Shown here piece after piece: positions 24,256 through 37,000 of a stretch of DNA of 64,000 bases. The notes under the pieces are model-generated. The model saw nothing but the letters and a program-made list of their open reading frames with translations, was not told the origin of the DNA and did no database searches. Both the position numbers and the translations under genes were made by a program. The DNA is from Meconema thalassinum (lineage: Eukaryota > Arthropoda > Insecta > Orthoptera > Tettigoniidae), in contig OX336395.1 in NCBI GenBank assembly GCA_946902985.2, positions 12,440,708-12,504,707 of the forward strand, read 5' to 3'. Every line of letters begins with the position of its first letter. Positions within the stretch are counted from its first letter, which is position 1.

Positions 24256-27200
24256 CTCAAGTGGTTCCCCATATGTTTGCTAAGGCATCACACGTGTTGT
24301 ACATAGCGCACAGTCTAGATTCCATCCTTCTGGCCTCAAGTGGTTCCCCCATACGTTTGCTAAGCCACCACACGTGTTGTACATAGCGCACAGTCTAGAT
24401 TCCATCCTCCTGGCCTCAAGTGGTTCCCCCATATGTTTGCTAAGCCATCACACGTGTTGTACATAGCGCTCAGTCTAGATTCCATCCTCCTGGCCTCAGT
24501 TGGTTCCCCCATATGTTTGCTAAGCCATCACACGTGTTGTACATAGCGCTCAGTCTAGATTCCATCCTCCTGGCCTCAGTTGGTTCCCCCATATGTTTGC
24601 TATGCCACCACACGTGTTGTACATAGCGCACAGTCTAGGTTCCATCCTCCAGGCCTCAAGTTGTTCCCCCATATGTTTGCTAAGCCATCACACGTGTTGT
24701 ACATAGCGCACAGTCTAGATTCCATCCTCCTGGCCTCAAGTGGTTCCCCCATACTTTTGCTAAGCCACCACACATGTTGTACATAGCGCAAGTCTAGATT
24801 CCATCCTCCTGGCCTCAAGTGGTTCCCCCATATGTTTGCTAAGCCACCACACGTGTTGTACATAGCGCACAGTCTAGATTCCATCCTCCTGGCCTCAAGT
24901 GGTTCCCCCATACTTTTGCTAAGCCACCACACATGTTGTACATAGCGCACAGTCTAGATTCCATCCTCCTGGCCTCACGTGGTTCCCCCATATGTTTGCT
25001 AAGCCACCACACGTGTTGTACATAGCGCACAGTCTAGATTCCATCCTCCTGGCCTCAAGTGGTTACCCCATACGTTTGCTAAGCCACCACACGTGTTATA
25101 CATAGTGCAGAGTCTAGATTCCATCCCCCTGGCCTCAAGTGGTTCCCCCATACGTTTTCTAAGCCACCACACTTGTTGTACATAGCGCACAGTCTAGATT
25201 CCATCCTCCTAGCCTCAAGTGATTCCCCCATATGTTTGCTAAGCCACCACACGTGTTGTACATAGCGCACAGTCTAGATTCCATCCTCCTGGCCTCACGT
25301 GGTTCCCCCATATGTTTGCTAAGCCAACACACGTGTTGTACATAGCGCACAGTCTAGATTCCATCCTCCTGGCCTCAAGTGGTTCCCCCATACGTTTGCT
25401 AAGCCACCACACGTGTTGTACATAGCGCAGTCTAGATTCCATCCTCCTGGCCTCAAGTGGTTCCCCCATACGTTTGCTAAGCCGCCACACGTGTTATACA
25501 TAGTGAAGAGTCTAGATTCCATCCCCCTGGCCTCAAGTGGTTCCGCCATACGTTTTCTATGCCACCACACTTGTTGTACATAGCGCACAGTCTAGATTCC
25601 ATCCTCCTAGCCTCAAGTGGTTCCCCCATATGTTTGCTAAGCCACCACACGTGTTGTACATAGCGCACAGTCTAGATTCCATCCTCCTGGCCTCAAGTGG
25701 TTCCCCCATATGTTTGCTAAGCCAACACACGTGTTGTACATAGCGCACAGTCTAGATTACATCCTCCTGGCCTCAAGTTGTTCCCCCATTCGTTTGCTAA
25801 GCCACCACACATGTTGTACATAGCGCACAGTCTAGATTCCATCCTCCTGGCCTCAAGTGGTTCCCCCATATGTTTGCTAAGCTATCACACGTGTTGTACA
25901 TAGCGCACAGTCTAGATCCCATCCTCCTGGCCTCAAGTGGTTCCCCCATATGTTTGCTAAGCCACCACACGTGTTGTACATAGCGCACAGTCTAGATTCC
26001 ATCCTCCTGGCCTCAAGTGGTTCCCCCATACTTTTGCTAAGCCACCACACATGTTGTACATAGCGCACAGTCTAGATTCCATCCTCCTGGCCTCACGTGG
26101 TTCCCCCATTTGTTCGCTAAGCCACCACACGTGTTGTACATAGCGCACAGTCTAGATTCCATCCTTCTGGCCTCAAGTGGTTACCCCATACGTTTGCTAA
26201 GCCACCACACGTGTTGTACATAGCGCACAGTCTATATTCCATCCTCCTGGCCTCAAGTGGTTCCCCCATACGTTTGCTAAGCCACCACACGTGTTGTACA
26301 TAGCGCACAGTCTAGATTCCATCCTCCTGGCCTCAAGTGGTTCCCCCATATGTTTGCTAAGGCATCATACGTGTACATAGCGCACAGTATAGATTCCATC
26401 CTCCTGGCTTCAAGTGGTTCCCCCATACGTTTGCTAAGCCTCCACACGTGTTGTATATAGCGCACAGTCTAGATTCCATCCTCCTGGCCTCAAGTGGTTC
26501 CCCCATACTTTTGCTAAGCCACCACACATGTTGTACATAGCGCAAGTCTAGATTCCATCCTCCTGGCCTCAAGTGGTTCCCCCATATGTTTGCTAAGCCA
26601 CCACACGTGTTGTATATAGCGCACAGTCTAGATTCCATCCTCCTGGCCTCAAGTGGTTCCCCCATACTTTTGCTAAGCCACCACACATGTTGTACATAGC
26701 GCACAGTCTAGATTCCATCCTCCTGGCCTCACGTGGTTCCCCCATATGTTTGCTAAGCCACCACACGTGTTGTACATAGCGCACAGTCTAGATTCCATCT
26801 TCCTGGCCTCAAGTGGTTCCGCCATATGTTTGCTAAGCCACCACACGTGTTGTACATAGCGCACAGTCTAGATTCCATCCTCCTGGCCTCAAGTGGTTCC
26901 CCCATATGTTTGCTAAGCCACCACACGTGTTGTACATAGCGCACAGTCTAGATTCCATCCTCCTGGCTTCAAGTGGTTCCCCCATACGTTTGCTAAGCCT
27001 CCACACGTGTTGTATATAGCGCACAGTCTAGATTCCATCCTCCTGGCCTCAAGTGGTTCCCCCATACTTTTGCTAAGCCACCACACATGTTGTACATAGC
27101 GCACAGTCTAGATTCCATCCTCCTGGCCTCAGTTGGTTCCCCCATATGTTTGCTAAGCCATCACACGTGTTGTACATAGCGCACAGTCTAGATTCCATCC

Positions 27201-27610
27201 TCCTGGCCTCAGTTGGTTCCCCCATATGTTTGCTATGCCACCACACGTGTTGTACATAGCGCACAGTCTAGGTTCCATCCTCCTGGCCTCAAGTTGTTCC
27301 CCCATATGTTTGCTAAGCCATCACACGTGTTGTACATAGCGCACAGTCTAGATTCCATCCTCCTGGCCTCAAGTGGTTCCCCCATACTTTTGCTAAGCCA
27401 CCACACATGTTGTACATAGCGCAAGTCTAGATTCCATCCTCCTGGCCTCAAGTGGTTCCCCCATATGTTTGCTAAGCCACCACACGTGTTGTACATAGCG
27501 CACAGTCTAGATTCCATCCTCCTGGCCTCAAGTGGTTCCCCCATACTTTTGCTAAGCCACCACACATGTTGTACATAGCGCACAGTCTAGATTCCATCCT
27601 CCTGGCCTCA
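24256..27610 (+). repeat. Block D, copy 1
   Basis: From 24,595 this block matches 37,771 to about 40,786 at one constant offset of 13,176. Up to 26,111 it also matches 32,580-34,096 at offset 7,985. The first 340 bp contain a local rearrangement: two consecutive monomers at 24,435 and 24,515 carry GCGCTCAG, where related copies have one. The match to 40.8 kb ends at about 27,611, where CATGTGG replaces CACGTGG. Confidence 0.83.
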
Positions 27611-28905
27611 TGTGGTTCCCCCATATGTTTGCTAAGCCACCACACGTGTTGTACATAGAGCACAGCCTAGATTCCATCCTCCTGGCCTCAAGTGGTTCCC
27701 CCATACTTTTGCTAAGCCACCACACATGTTGTACATAGCGCACAGTCTAGATTCCATCCTCCTGGCCTCACGTGGTTCCCCCATATGTTTGCTAAGCCAC
27801 CACACTTGTTGTACATAGCGCACAGTCTAGATTCCATCCTCCTGGCCTCAAGTGGTTACCCCATACGTTTGCTAAGCCACCACACGTGTTGTACATAGCG
27901 CACAGTCTAGATTCCATCCTCCTGGCCTCAAGTGGTTCCCCCATACGTTTGCAAAGCCACCACACGTGTTATACATAGTGCAGAGTCTAGATTCCATCCC
28001 CCTGGCCTCAAGTGGTTCCCACATACGTTTTCTAAGCCACCACACTTGTTGTACATAGCGCACAGTCAAAATCCATCCTCCTGGCCTCATGTGGTTCCCC
28101 CATATGTTTGCTAAGCCACGACACGTGTTGTACATAGCGCACTGTCTAAATTCCATCCTCCTGGCCTCAAGTGGTTCCCCCATACGTTTGCTAAGCCACC
28201 ACACATGTTGTACATAGCGCACAGTCTAGATTCCATCCTCCTGGCCTCAAGTGGTTCCCCCATATGTTTGCTAAGCAACCACCAGTGTAGTACATAGCGC
28301 ACAGTATAGATTCCATCCTCCTGGCCTCAAGTGGTTCCCCCATACGTTTGCTAAGCCAGCACACGTGTTGTACATAGCGCACAGTCAAGATTCCATCCTC
28401 CTGGCCTCAAGTGGTTCCCCCATATGTTTGCTAAGCCATCACACGTGTTGTACATAGCGCACAGTCTAGATTCCATCCTCCTGGCCTCAAGTGGTTCCCC
28501 CATATGTTTGCTAAGCCACCACACGTGTTGTACATAGCGCACAGTCTAGATTCCATCCTCCTGGCCTCAAGTGGTTCCCCCATATGTTTGCTAAGCCACC
28601 ACACGTGTTGTACATAGCGCAAAGTCTAGATTCCATCCTCCTGGCCTCAAGTGGTTCCCCCATATGTTTGCTAAGCCACCACCCGTGTTGTACATAGCGC
28701 ACAGTCTAGATTCCATCCTCCTGGCCTCAAGTGGTTCCCCCATATGTTTGCTAGGCTACCACACGTGTTGTACATAGCGCACAGTCTAGATTCCATCTTC
28801 CTGGCCTCATGTGGTTCCGCCATATGTTTGCTAAGCCACCACACGTGTTGTACATAGCGCACAGTCTAGATTCCATCCTCCTGGCCTCAAGTGGTTCCCC
28901 CATAC
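27611..28905 (+). repeat. Divergent satellite block, copy 2
   Basis: It matches 17,632-18,926 at offset 9,979, including GAGCACAGCC, GTCAAAATCC (28,027-28,105), GTCTAAAT (28,106-28,185), the AAGCAACCACC monomer (28,266-28,345) and GTCAAGAT (28,346-28,425). Small differences exist: CACTTG against CACGTG in the monomer at 27,787, and the 80-bp monomer at 27,547 against a 79-bp monomer at 17,569. The duplicated tract continues to about 30,630. Confidence 0.88.
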
Positions 28906-31900
28906 GTTTGCTAAGCCACCACACGTGATGTACATAGCGCACAGTCTAGATCCCATCCTCCTGGCTTCAGGTGGTTCCCCCATACGTTTGCTTAGCCTCC
29001 ACACGTGTTGTATATAGCGCACAGTCTAGATTCCATCCTCCTGGCCTCAAGTGGTTCCCCCATACTTTTGCTAAGCCACCACATATGTTGTACATAGCGC
29101 ACAGTCTAGATTCCATCCTCCTGGCCTCAAGTGGTTCCCCCATATGTTTGCTAAGCCACCACACGTGTTGTACATAGCGCACAGTCTAGATTCCATCCTC
29201 CTGGCCTCAAGTGGTTCCCCCATACTTTTGCTAAGCCACCACACATGTTGTACATAGCGCACAGTCTAGATTCCATCCTCCTGGCCTCACGTGGTTCCTC
29301 CATTTGTTCGCTAAGCCACCACACGTGTTGTACATAGCGCACAGTCTAGATTCCATCCTTCTGGCCTCAAGTGGTTACCCCATACGTTTGCTAAGCCACC
29401 ACACGTGTTGTACATAGCGCACAGTCTATATTCCATCCTCCTGGCCTCAAGTGGTTCCCCCATACGTTTGCTAAGCCACCACACGTGTTGTACATAGCGC
29501 ACAGTCTAGATTCCATCCTCCTGGCCTCAAGTGGTTCCCCCATATGTTTGCTAAGGCATCACACGTGTACATAGCGCACAGTATAGATTCCATCCTCCTG
29601 GCTTCAAGTGGTTCCCCCATACGTTTGCTAAGCCTCCACACGTGTTGTATATAGCGCACAGTCTAGATTCCATCCTCCTGGCCTCAAGTGGTTCCCCCAT
29701 ACTTTTGCTAAGCCACCACACATGTTGTACATAGCGCAAGTCTAGATTCCATCCTCCTGGCCTCAAGTGGTTCCCCCATATGTTTGCTAAGCCACCACAC
29801 GTGTTGTACATAGAGCACAGTCTAGATTCCATCCTCCTGGCCTCAAGTGGTTCCCCCATACTTTTGCTAAGCCACCACACATGTTGTACATAGCGCACAG
29901 TCTAGATTCCATCCTCCTGGCCTCACGTGGTTCCCCCATATGTTTGCTAAGCCACCACACGTGTTGTACATAGCGCACAGTATAGATTCCATCTTCTTGG
30001 CCTCAAGTGGTTCCGCCATATGTTTGCTAAGCCACCACACGTGTTGTACATAGCGCACAGTCTAGATTCCATCCTCCTGGCCTCAAGTGGTTCCCCCATA
30101 TGTTTGCTAAGCCTCCACACGTGTTGTACATAGCGCACAGTCTAGATTCCATCCTCCTGGCTTCAAGTGGTTCCCCCATACGTTTGCTAAGCCTCCACAC
30201 GTGTTGTATATAGCGCACAGTCTAGATTCCATCCTCCTGGCCTCAAGTGGTTCCCCCATACTTTTGCTAAGCCACCACACATGTTGTACATAGCGCACAG
30301 TCTAGATTCCATCCTCCTGGCCTCAGTTGGTTCCCCCATATGTTTGCTAAGCCATCACACGTGTTGTACATAGCGCACAGTCTAGATTCCATCCTCCTGG
30401 CCTCAGTTGGTTCCCCCATATGTTTGCTATGCCACCACACGTGTTGTACATAGCGTACAGTCTAGGTTCCATCCTCCTGGCCTCAAGTTGTTCCCCCATA
30501 TGTTTGCTAAGCCATCACACGTGTTGTACATAGCGCACAGTCTAGATTCCATCCTCCTGGCCTCAAGTGGTTCCCCCATACTTTTGCTAAGCCACCACAC
30601 ATGTTGTACATAGCGCAAGTCTAGATTCCATCCTCCTGGCCTCAAGTGGTTCCCCCATATGTTTGCTAAGCCACCACACGTGTTGTACATAGCGCACAGT
30701 CTAGATTCCATCCTCCTGGCCTCAAGTGGTTCCCCCATACTTTTCCTAAGCCACCACACATGTTGTACATAGCGCACAGTCTAGATTCCATCCTCCTGGC
30801 CTCACGTGGTTCCCCCATATGTTTGCTAAGCCACCACACGACTTGTACATAGCGCACAGTCTAGATTCCATCTTCGTGGCCTCAAGTGGTTCCCCCATAC
30901 GTTTGCTAAGCCACCACACGTGTAGTACATAGCGCACAGTCTAGATTCCATCCTCCTGGCCTCAAGTGGTTCCCCCATACGTTTGCTAAGCCACCACACG
31001 TGTTGTACGTAGCGCACAGTCTAGATTCCATCCTCCTGGCCTCATGTGGTTCCCCCATATGTTTGCTAAGCCACCACACGTGTTGTACATAGCGCACAGT
31101 CTAGATTCCATCCTCCTGGCCTCAAGTGGTTCCCCCATATGTTAGCTATGCCACCACACGTGTTGTACATAGCGCACAGTCTAGATTCCATCCTCCTGGC
31201 CTCACGCGGTTCCCCCATATGTTTGCTAAGCCACCACACGTGTTGTACATAGCGCACAGTCTAGATTACATCCTCCTGGCCTCAAGTGGTTCCCCCATTC
31301 GTTTGCTAAGCCACCACACATGTTGTACATAGCGCACAGTCTAGATTCCATCCTCCTGGCCTCAAGTGGTTCCCCCATATGTTTGCTAAGCTATCACACG
31401 TGTTGTACATAGCGCACAGTCTAGATCCCATCCTCCTGGCCTCAAGTGGTTCCCCCATATGTTTGCTAAGCCACCACACGTGTTGTACATAGCGCACAGT
31501 CTAGATTCCATCCTCCTGGCCTCAAGTGGTTCCCCCATATGTTTGCTAGGCTACCATACGTGTTGTACATAGCGCACAGTCTAGATTCCATCCTCCTGGC
31601 CTCATGTGGTTCCCACATACGTTTGCTAAGCCACCACACATGTTGTGCATAGCGCACCGTCTAGATTCCATCCTCCTGGCCTCAAGTGGTTCCCCCATAT
31701 GTTTGCTAAGCCTTCACACGTGTTTGTACATAGCGCACAGTCTAGATTCCATCCTCCTGGCCTCAAGTGGTTCCCCCATATGTTTGCTAAGCCACCACAC
31801 GTGTTGTACATAGCGCACAGTCTAGATTCCATCCTCCTGGCATCATGTGGTTCCCCCATACGTATGCTAAGTCACCACACGTGTTGTACATAGCGCACAG

Positions 31901-34096
31901 ACTAGATTCCATCCTCCTTGCCTCAAGTAGTTCCCCCATAAGTTTGCTATGCCACCTCACATGTTGTACATAGTGCACAGTCTAGATTCCATCCCCCTGG
32001 CTTCATGTGGTTCCCCCATATGTTTGCTAAGCCACCACACGTGTTGTACATAGCGCACAATCTAGATTCCATCCTCCTGGCCTCAAGTGCTTCATCCATA
32101 CGTTTGCTAAGCCACCACACGTGTTGTACATAGCGCACAGTCTAGATTCCATCCTCCTGGCCTCAAGTGGTTCCCCATATGTTTGCTAAGGCATCACACG
32201 TGTTGTACATAGCGCACAGTCTAGATTCCATCCTTCTGGCCTCAAGTGGTTCCCCCATACGTTTGCTAAGCCACCACACGTGTTGTACATAGCGCACAGT
32301 CTAGATTCCATCCTCCTGGCCTCAAGTGGTTCCCCCATACGTTGGCTAAGCCATCACACGTGTTGTACATAGCGCACAGTCTAGATTACATCCTCCTGGC
32401 CTCAAGTGGTTCCCCATACGTTTGCTAAGCCACCACACGTGTTGTACATAGCGCACAGTCTAGATTCCATCCTCCTGGCCTCAAGTGGTTCCCCCATATG
32501 TTTGCTAAGCCATCACACGTGTTGTACATAGCGCTCAGTCTAGATTCCATCCTCCTGGCCTCAGTTGGTTCCCCCATATGTTTGCTATGCCACCACACGT
32601 GTTGTACATAGCGCACAGTCTAGGTTCCATCCTCCAGGCCTCAAGTTGTTCCCCCATATGTTTGCTAAGCCATCACACGTGTTGTACATAGCGCACAGTC
32701 TAGATTCCATCCTCCTGGCCTCAAGTGGTTCCCCCATACTTTTGCTAAGCCACCACACATGTTGTACATAGCGCAAGTCTAGATTCCATCCTCCTGGCCT
32801 CAAGTGGTTCCCCCATATGTTTGCTAAGCCAACACACGTGTTGTACATAACGCACAGTCTAGATTCCATCCTCCTGGCCTCAAGTGGTTCCCCCATACTT
32901 TTGCTAAGCCACCACACATGTTGTACATAGCGCACAGTCTAGATTCCATCCTCCTGGCCTCACGTGGTTCCCCCATATGTTTGCTAAGCCACCACACGTG
33001 TTGTACATAGCGCACAGTCTAGATTCCATCCTCCTGGCCTCAAGTGGTTACCCCATACGTTTGCTACGCCACCACACGTGTTATACATAGTGCAGAGTCT
33101 AGATTCCATCCCCCTGGCCTCAAGTGGTTCCCCCATACGTTTTCTAAGCCACCACACTTGTTGTACATAGCGCACAGTCTAGATTCCATCCTCCTAGCCT
33201 CAAGTGATTCCCCCATATGTTTGCTAAGCCACCACACGTGTTGTACATAGCGCACAGTCTAGATTCCATCCTCCTGGCCTCACGTGGTTCCCCCATATGT
33301 TTGCTAAGCCAACACACGTGTTGTACATAGCGCACAGTCTAGATTCCATCCTCCTGGCCTCAAGTGGTTCCCCCATACGTTTGCTAAGCCACCACACGTG
33401 TTGTACATAGCGCAGTCTAGATTCCATCCTCCTGGCCTCAAGTGGTTCCCCCATACGTTTGTTAAGCCGCCACACGTGTTATACATAGTGCAGAGTCTAG
33501 ATTCCATCCCCCTGGCCTCAAGTGGTTCCGCCATACGTTTTCTATGCCACCACACTTGTTGTACATAGCGCACAGTCTAGATTCCATCCTCCTAGCCTCA
33601 AGTGGTTCCCCCATATGTTTGCTAAGCCACCACACGTGTTGTACATAGCGCACAGTCTAGATTCCATCCTCCTGGCCTCAAGTGGTTCCCCCATATGTTT
33701 GCTAAGCCAACACACGTGTTGTACATAGCGCACAGTCTAGATTACATCCTCCTGGCCTCAAGTTGTTCCCCCATTCGTTTGCTAAGCCACCACACATGTT
33801 TTACATAGCGCACAGTCTAGATTCCATCCTCCTGGCCTCAAGTGGTTCCCCCATATGTTTGCTAAGCTATCACACGTGTTGTACATAGCGCACAGTCTAG
33901 ATCCCATCCTCCTGGCCTCAAGTGGTTCCCCCATATGTTTGCTAAGCCACCACACGTGTTGTACATAGCGCACAGTCTAGATTCCATCCTCCTGGCCTCA
34001 AGTGGTTCCCCCATACTTTTTCTAAGCCACCACACATGTTGTACATAGCGCACAGTCTAGATTCCATCCTCCTGGCCTCACGTGGTTCCCCCATTT
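28906..34096 (+). repeat. 5,191-bp (65-mer) HOR unit 1
   Basis: This is the first of two adjacent units. It contains the later part of the tract shared with 18,847-20,650, then Block C, then a Block D-like series ending in the GTTCGCT monomer. Private marks are TAGTGCAC at 31,974, TAACGCAC at about 32,849, GTTAAGCCGCC at about 33,471, TGTTTTACAT at about 33,799 and CTTTTTCTAAG at about 34,018. All of these recur at +5,191. Confidence 0.93.
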
Positions 34097-37000
34097 GTTC
34101 GCTAAGCCACCACACGTGTTGTACATAGCGCACAGTCTAGATCCCATCCTCCTGGCTTCAGGTGGTTCCCCCATACGTTTGCTTAGCCTCCACACGTGTT
34201 GTATATAGCGCACAGTCTAGATTCCATCCTCCTGGCCTCAAGTGGTTCCCCCATACTTTTGCTAAGCCACCACATATGTTGTACATAGCGCACAGTCTAG
34301 ATTCCATCCTCCTGGCCTCAAGTGGTTCCCCCATATGTTTGCTAAGCCACCACACGTGTTGTACATAGCGCACAGTCTAGATTCCATCCTCCTGGCCTCA
34401 AGTGGTTCCCCCATACTTTTGCTAAGCCACCACACATGTTGTACATAGCGCACAGTCTAGATTCCATCCTCCTGGCCTCACGTGGTTCCTCCATTTGTTC
34501 GCTAAGCCACCACACGTGTTGTACATAGCGCACAGTCTAGATTCCATCCTTCTGGCCTCAAGTGGTTACCCCATACGTTTGCTAAGCCACCACACGTGTT
34601 GTACATAGCGCACAGTCTATATTCCATCCTCCTGGCCTCAAGTGGTTCCCCCATACGTTTGCTAAGCCACCACACGTGTTGTACATAGCGCACAGTCTAG
34701 ATTCCATCCTCCTGGCCTCAAGTGGTTCCCCCATATGTTTGCTAAGGCATCACACGTGTACATAGCGCACAGTATAGATTCCATCCTCCTGGCTTCAAGT
34801 GGTTCCCCCATACGTTTGCTAAGCCTCCACACGTGTTGTATATAGCGCACAGTCTAGATTCCATCCTCCTGGCCTCAAGTGGTTCCCCCATACTTTTGCT
34901 AAGCCACCACACATGTTGTACATAGCGCAAGTCTAGATTCCATCCTCCTGGCCTCAAGTGGTTCCCCCATATGTTTGCTAAGCCACCACACGTGTTGTAC
35001 ATAGAGCACAGTCTAGATTCCATCCTCCTGGCCTCAAGTGGTTCCCCCATACTTTTGCTAAGCCACCACACATGTTGTACATAGCGCACAGTCTAGATTC
35101 CATCCTCCTGGCCTCACGTGGTTCCCCCATATGTTTGCTAAGCCACCACACGTGTTGTACATAGCGCACAGTATAGATTCCATCTTCTTGGCCTCAAGTG
35201 GTTCCGCCATATGTTTGCTAAGCCACCACACGTGTTGTACATAGCGCACAGTCTAGATTCCATCCTCCTGGCCTCAAGTGGTTCCCCCATATGTTTGCTA
35301 AGCCTCCACACGTGTTGTACATAGCGCACAGTCTAGATTCCATCCTCCTGGCTTCAAGTGGTTCCCCCATACGTTTGCTAAGCCTCCACACGTGTTGTAT
35401 ATAGCGCACAGTCTAGATTCCATCCTCCTGGCCTCAAGTGGTTCCCCCATACTTTTGCTAAGCCACCACACATGTTGTACATAGCGCACAGTCTAGATTC
35501 CATCCTCCTGGCCTCAGTTGGTTCCCCCATATGTTTGCTAAGCCATCACACGTGTTGTACATAGCGCACAGTCTAGATTCCATCCTCCTGGCCTCAGTTG
35601 GTTCCCCCATATGTTTGCTATGCCACCACACGTGTTGTACATAGCGTACAGTCTAGGTTCCATCCTCCTGGCCTCAAGTTGTTCCCCCATATGTTTGCTA
35701 AGCCATCACACGTGTTGTACATAGCGCACAGTCTAGATTCCATCCTCCTGGCCTCAAGTGGTTCCCCCATACTTTTGCTAAGCCACCACACATGTTGTAC
35801 ATAGCGCAAGTCTAGATTCCATCCTCCTGGCCTCAAGTGGTTCCCCCATATGTTTGCTAAGCCACCACACGTGTTGTACATAGCGCACAGTCTAGATTCC
35901 ATCCTCCTGGCCTCAAGTGGTTCCCCCATACTTTTCCTAAGCCACCACACATGTTGTACATAGCGCACAGTCTAGATTCCATCCTCCTGGCCTCACGTGG
36001 TTCCCCCATATGTTTGCTAAGCCACCACACGACTTGTACATAGCGCACAGTCTAGATTCCATCTTCGTGGCCTCAAGTGGTTCCCCCATACGTTTGCTAA
36101 GCCACCACACGTGTAGTACATAGCGCACAGTCTAGATTCCATCCTCCTGGCCTCAAGTGGTTCCCCCATACGTTTGCTAAGCCACCACACGTGTTGTACG
36201 TAGCGCACAGTCTAGATTCCATCCTCCTGGCCTCATGTGGTTCCCCCATATGTTTGCTAAGCCACCACACGTGTTGTACATAGCGCACAGTCTAGATTCC
36301 ATCCTCCTGGCCTCAAGTGGTTCCCCCATATGTTAGCTATGCCACCACACGTGTTGTACATAGCGCACAGTCTAGATTCCATCCTCCTGGCCTCACGCGG
36401 TTCCCCCATATGTTTGCTAAGCCACCACACGTGTTGTACATAGCGCACAGTCTAGATTACATCCTCCTGGCCTCAAGTGGTTCCCCCATTCGTTTGCTAA
36501 GCCACCACACATGTTGTACATAGCGCACAGTCTAGATTCCATCCTCCTGGCCTCAAGTGGTTCCCCCATATGTTTGCTAAGCTATCACACGTGTTGTACA
36601 TAGCGCACAGTCTAGATCCCATCCTCCTGGCCTCAAGTGGTTCCCCCATATGTTTGCTAAGCCACCACACGTGTTGTACATAGCGCACAGTCTAGATTCC
36701 ATCCTCCTGGCCTCAAGTGGTTCCCCCATATGTTTGCTAGGCTACCATACGTGTTGTACATAGCGCACAGTCTAGATTCCATCCTCCTGGCCTCATGTGG
36801 TTCCCACATACGTTTGCTAAGCCACCACACATGTTGTGCATAGCGCACCGTCTAGATTCCATCCTCCTGGCCTCAAGTGGTTCCCCCATATGTTTGCTAA
36901 GCCTTCACACGTGTTTGTACATAGCGCACAGTCTAGATTCCATCCTCCTGGCCTCAAGTGGTTCCCCCATATGTTTGCTAAGCCACCACACGTGTTGTAC

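Noticed and set aside
26112..26128. CENP-B box candidate at GTTCGCTAAG variants
   Set aside because: Only the TTCG part matches. The required A and the CGGG part of the known 17-bp box are absent, and the GTTCGCT form is rare among monomers.
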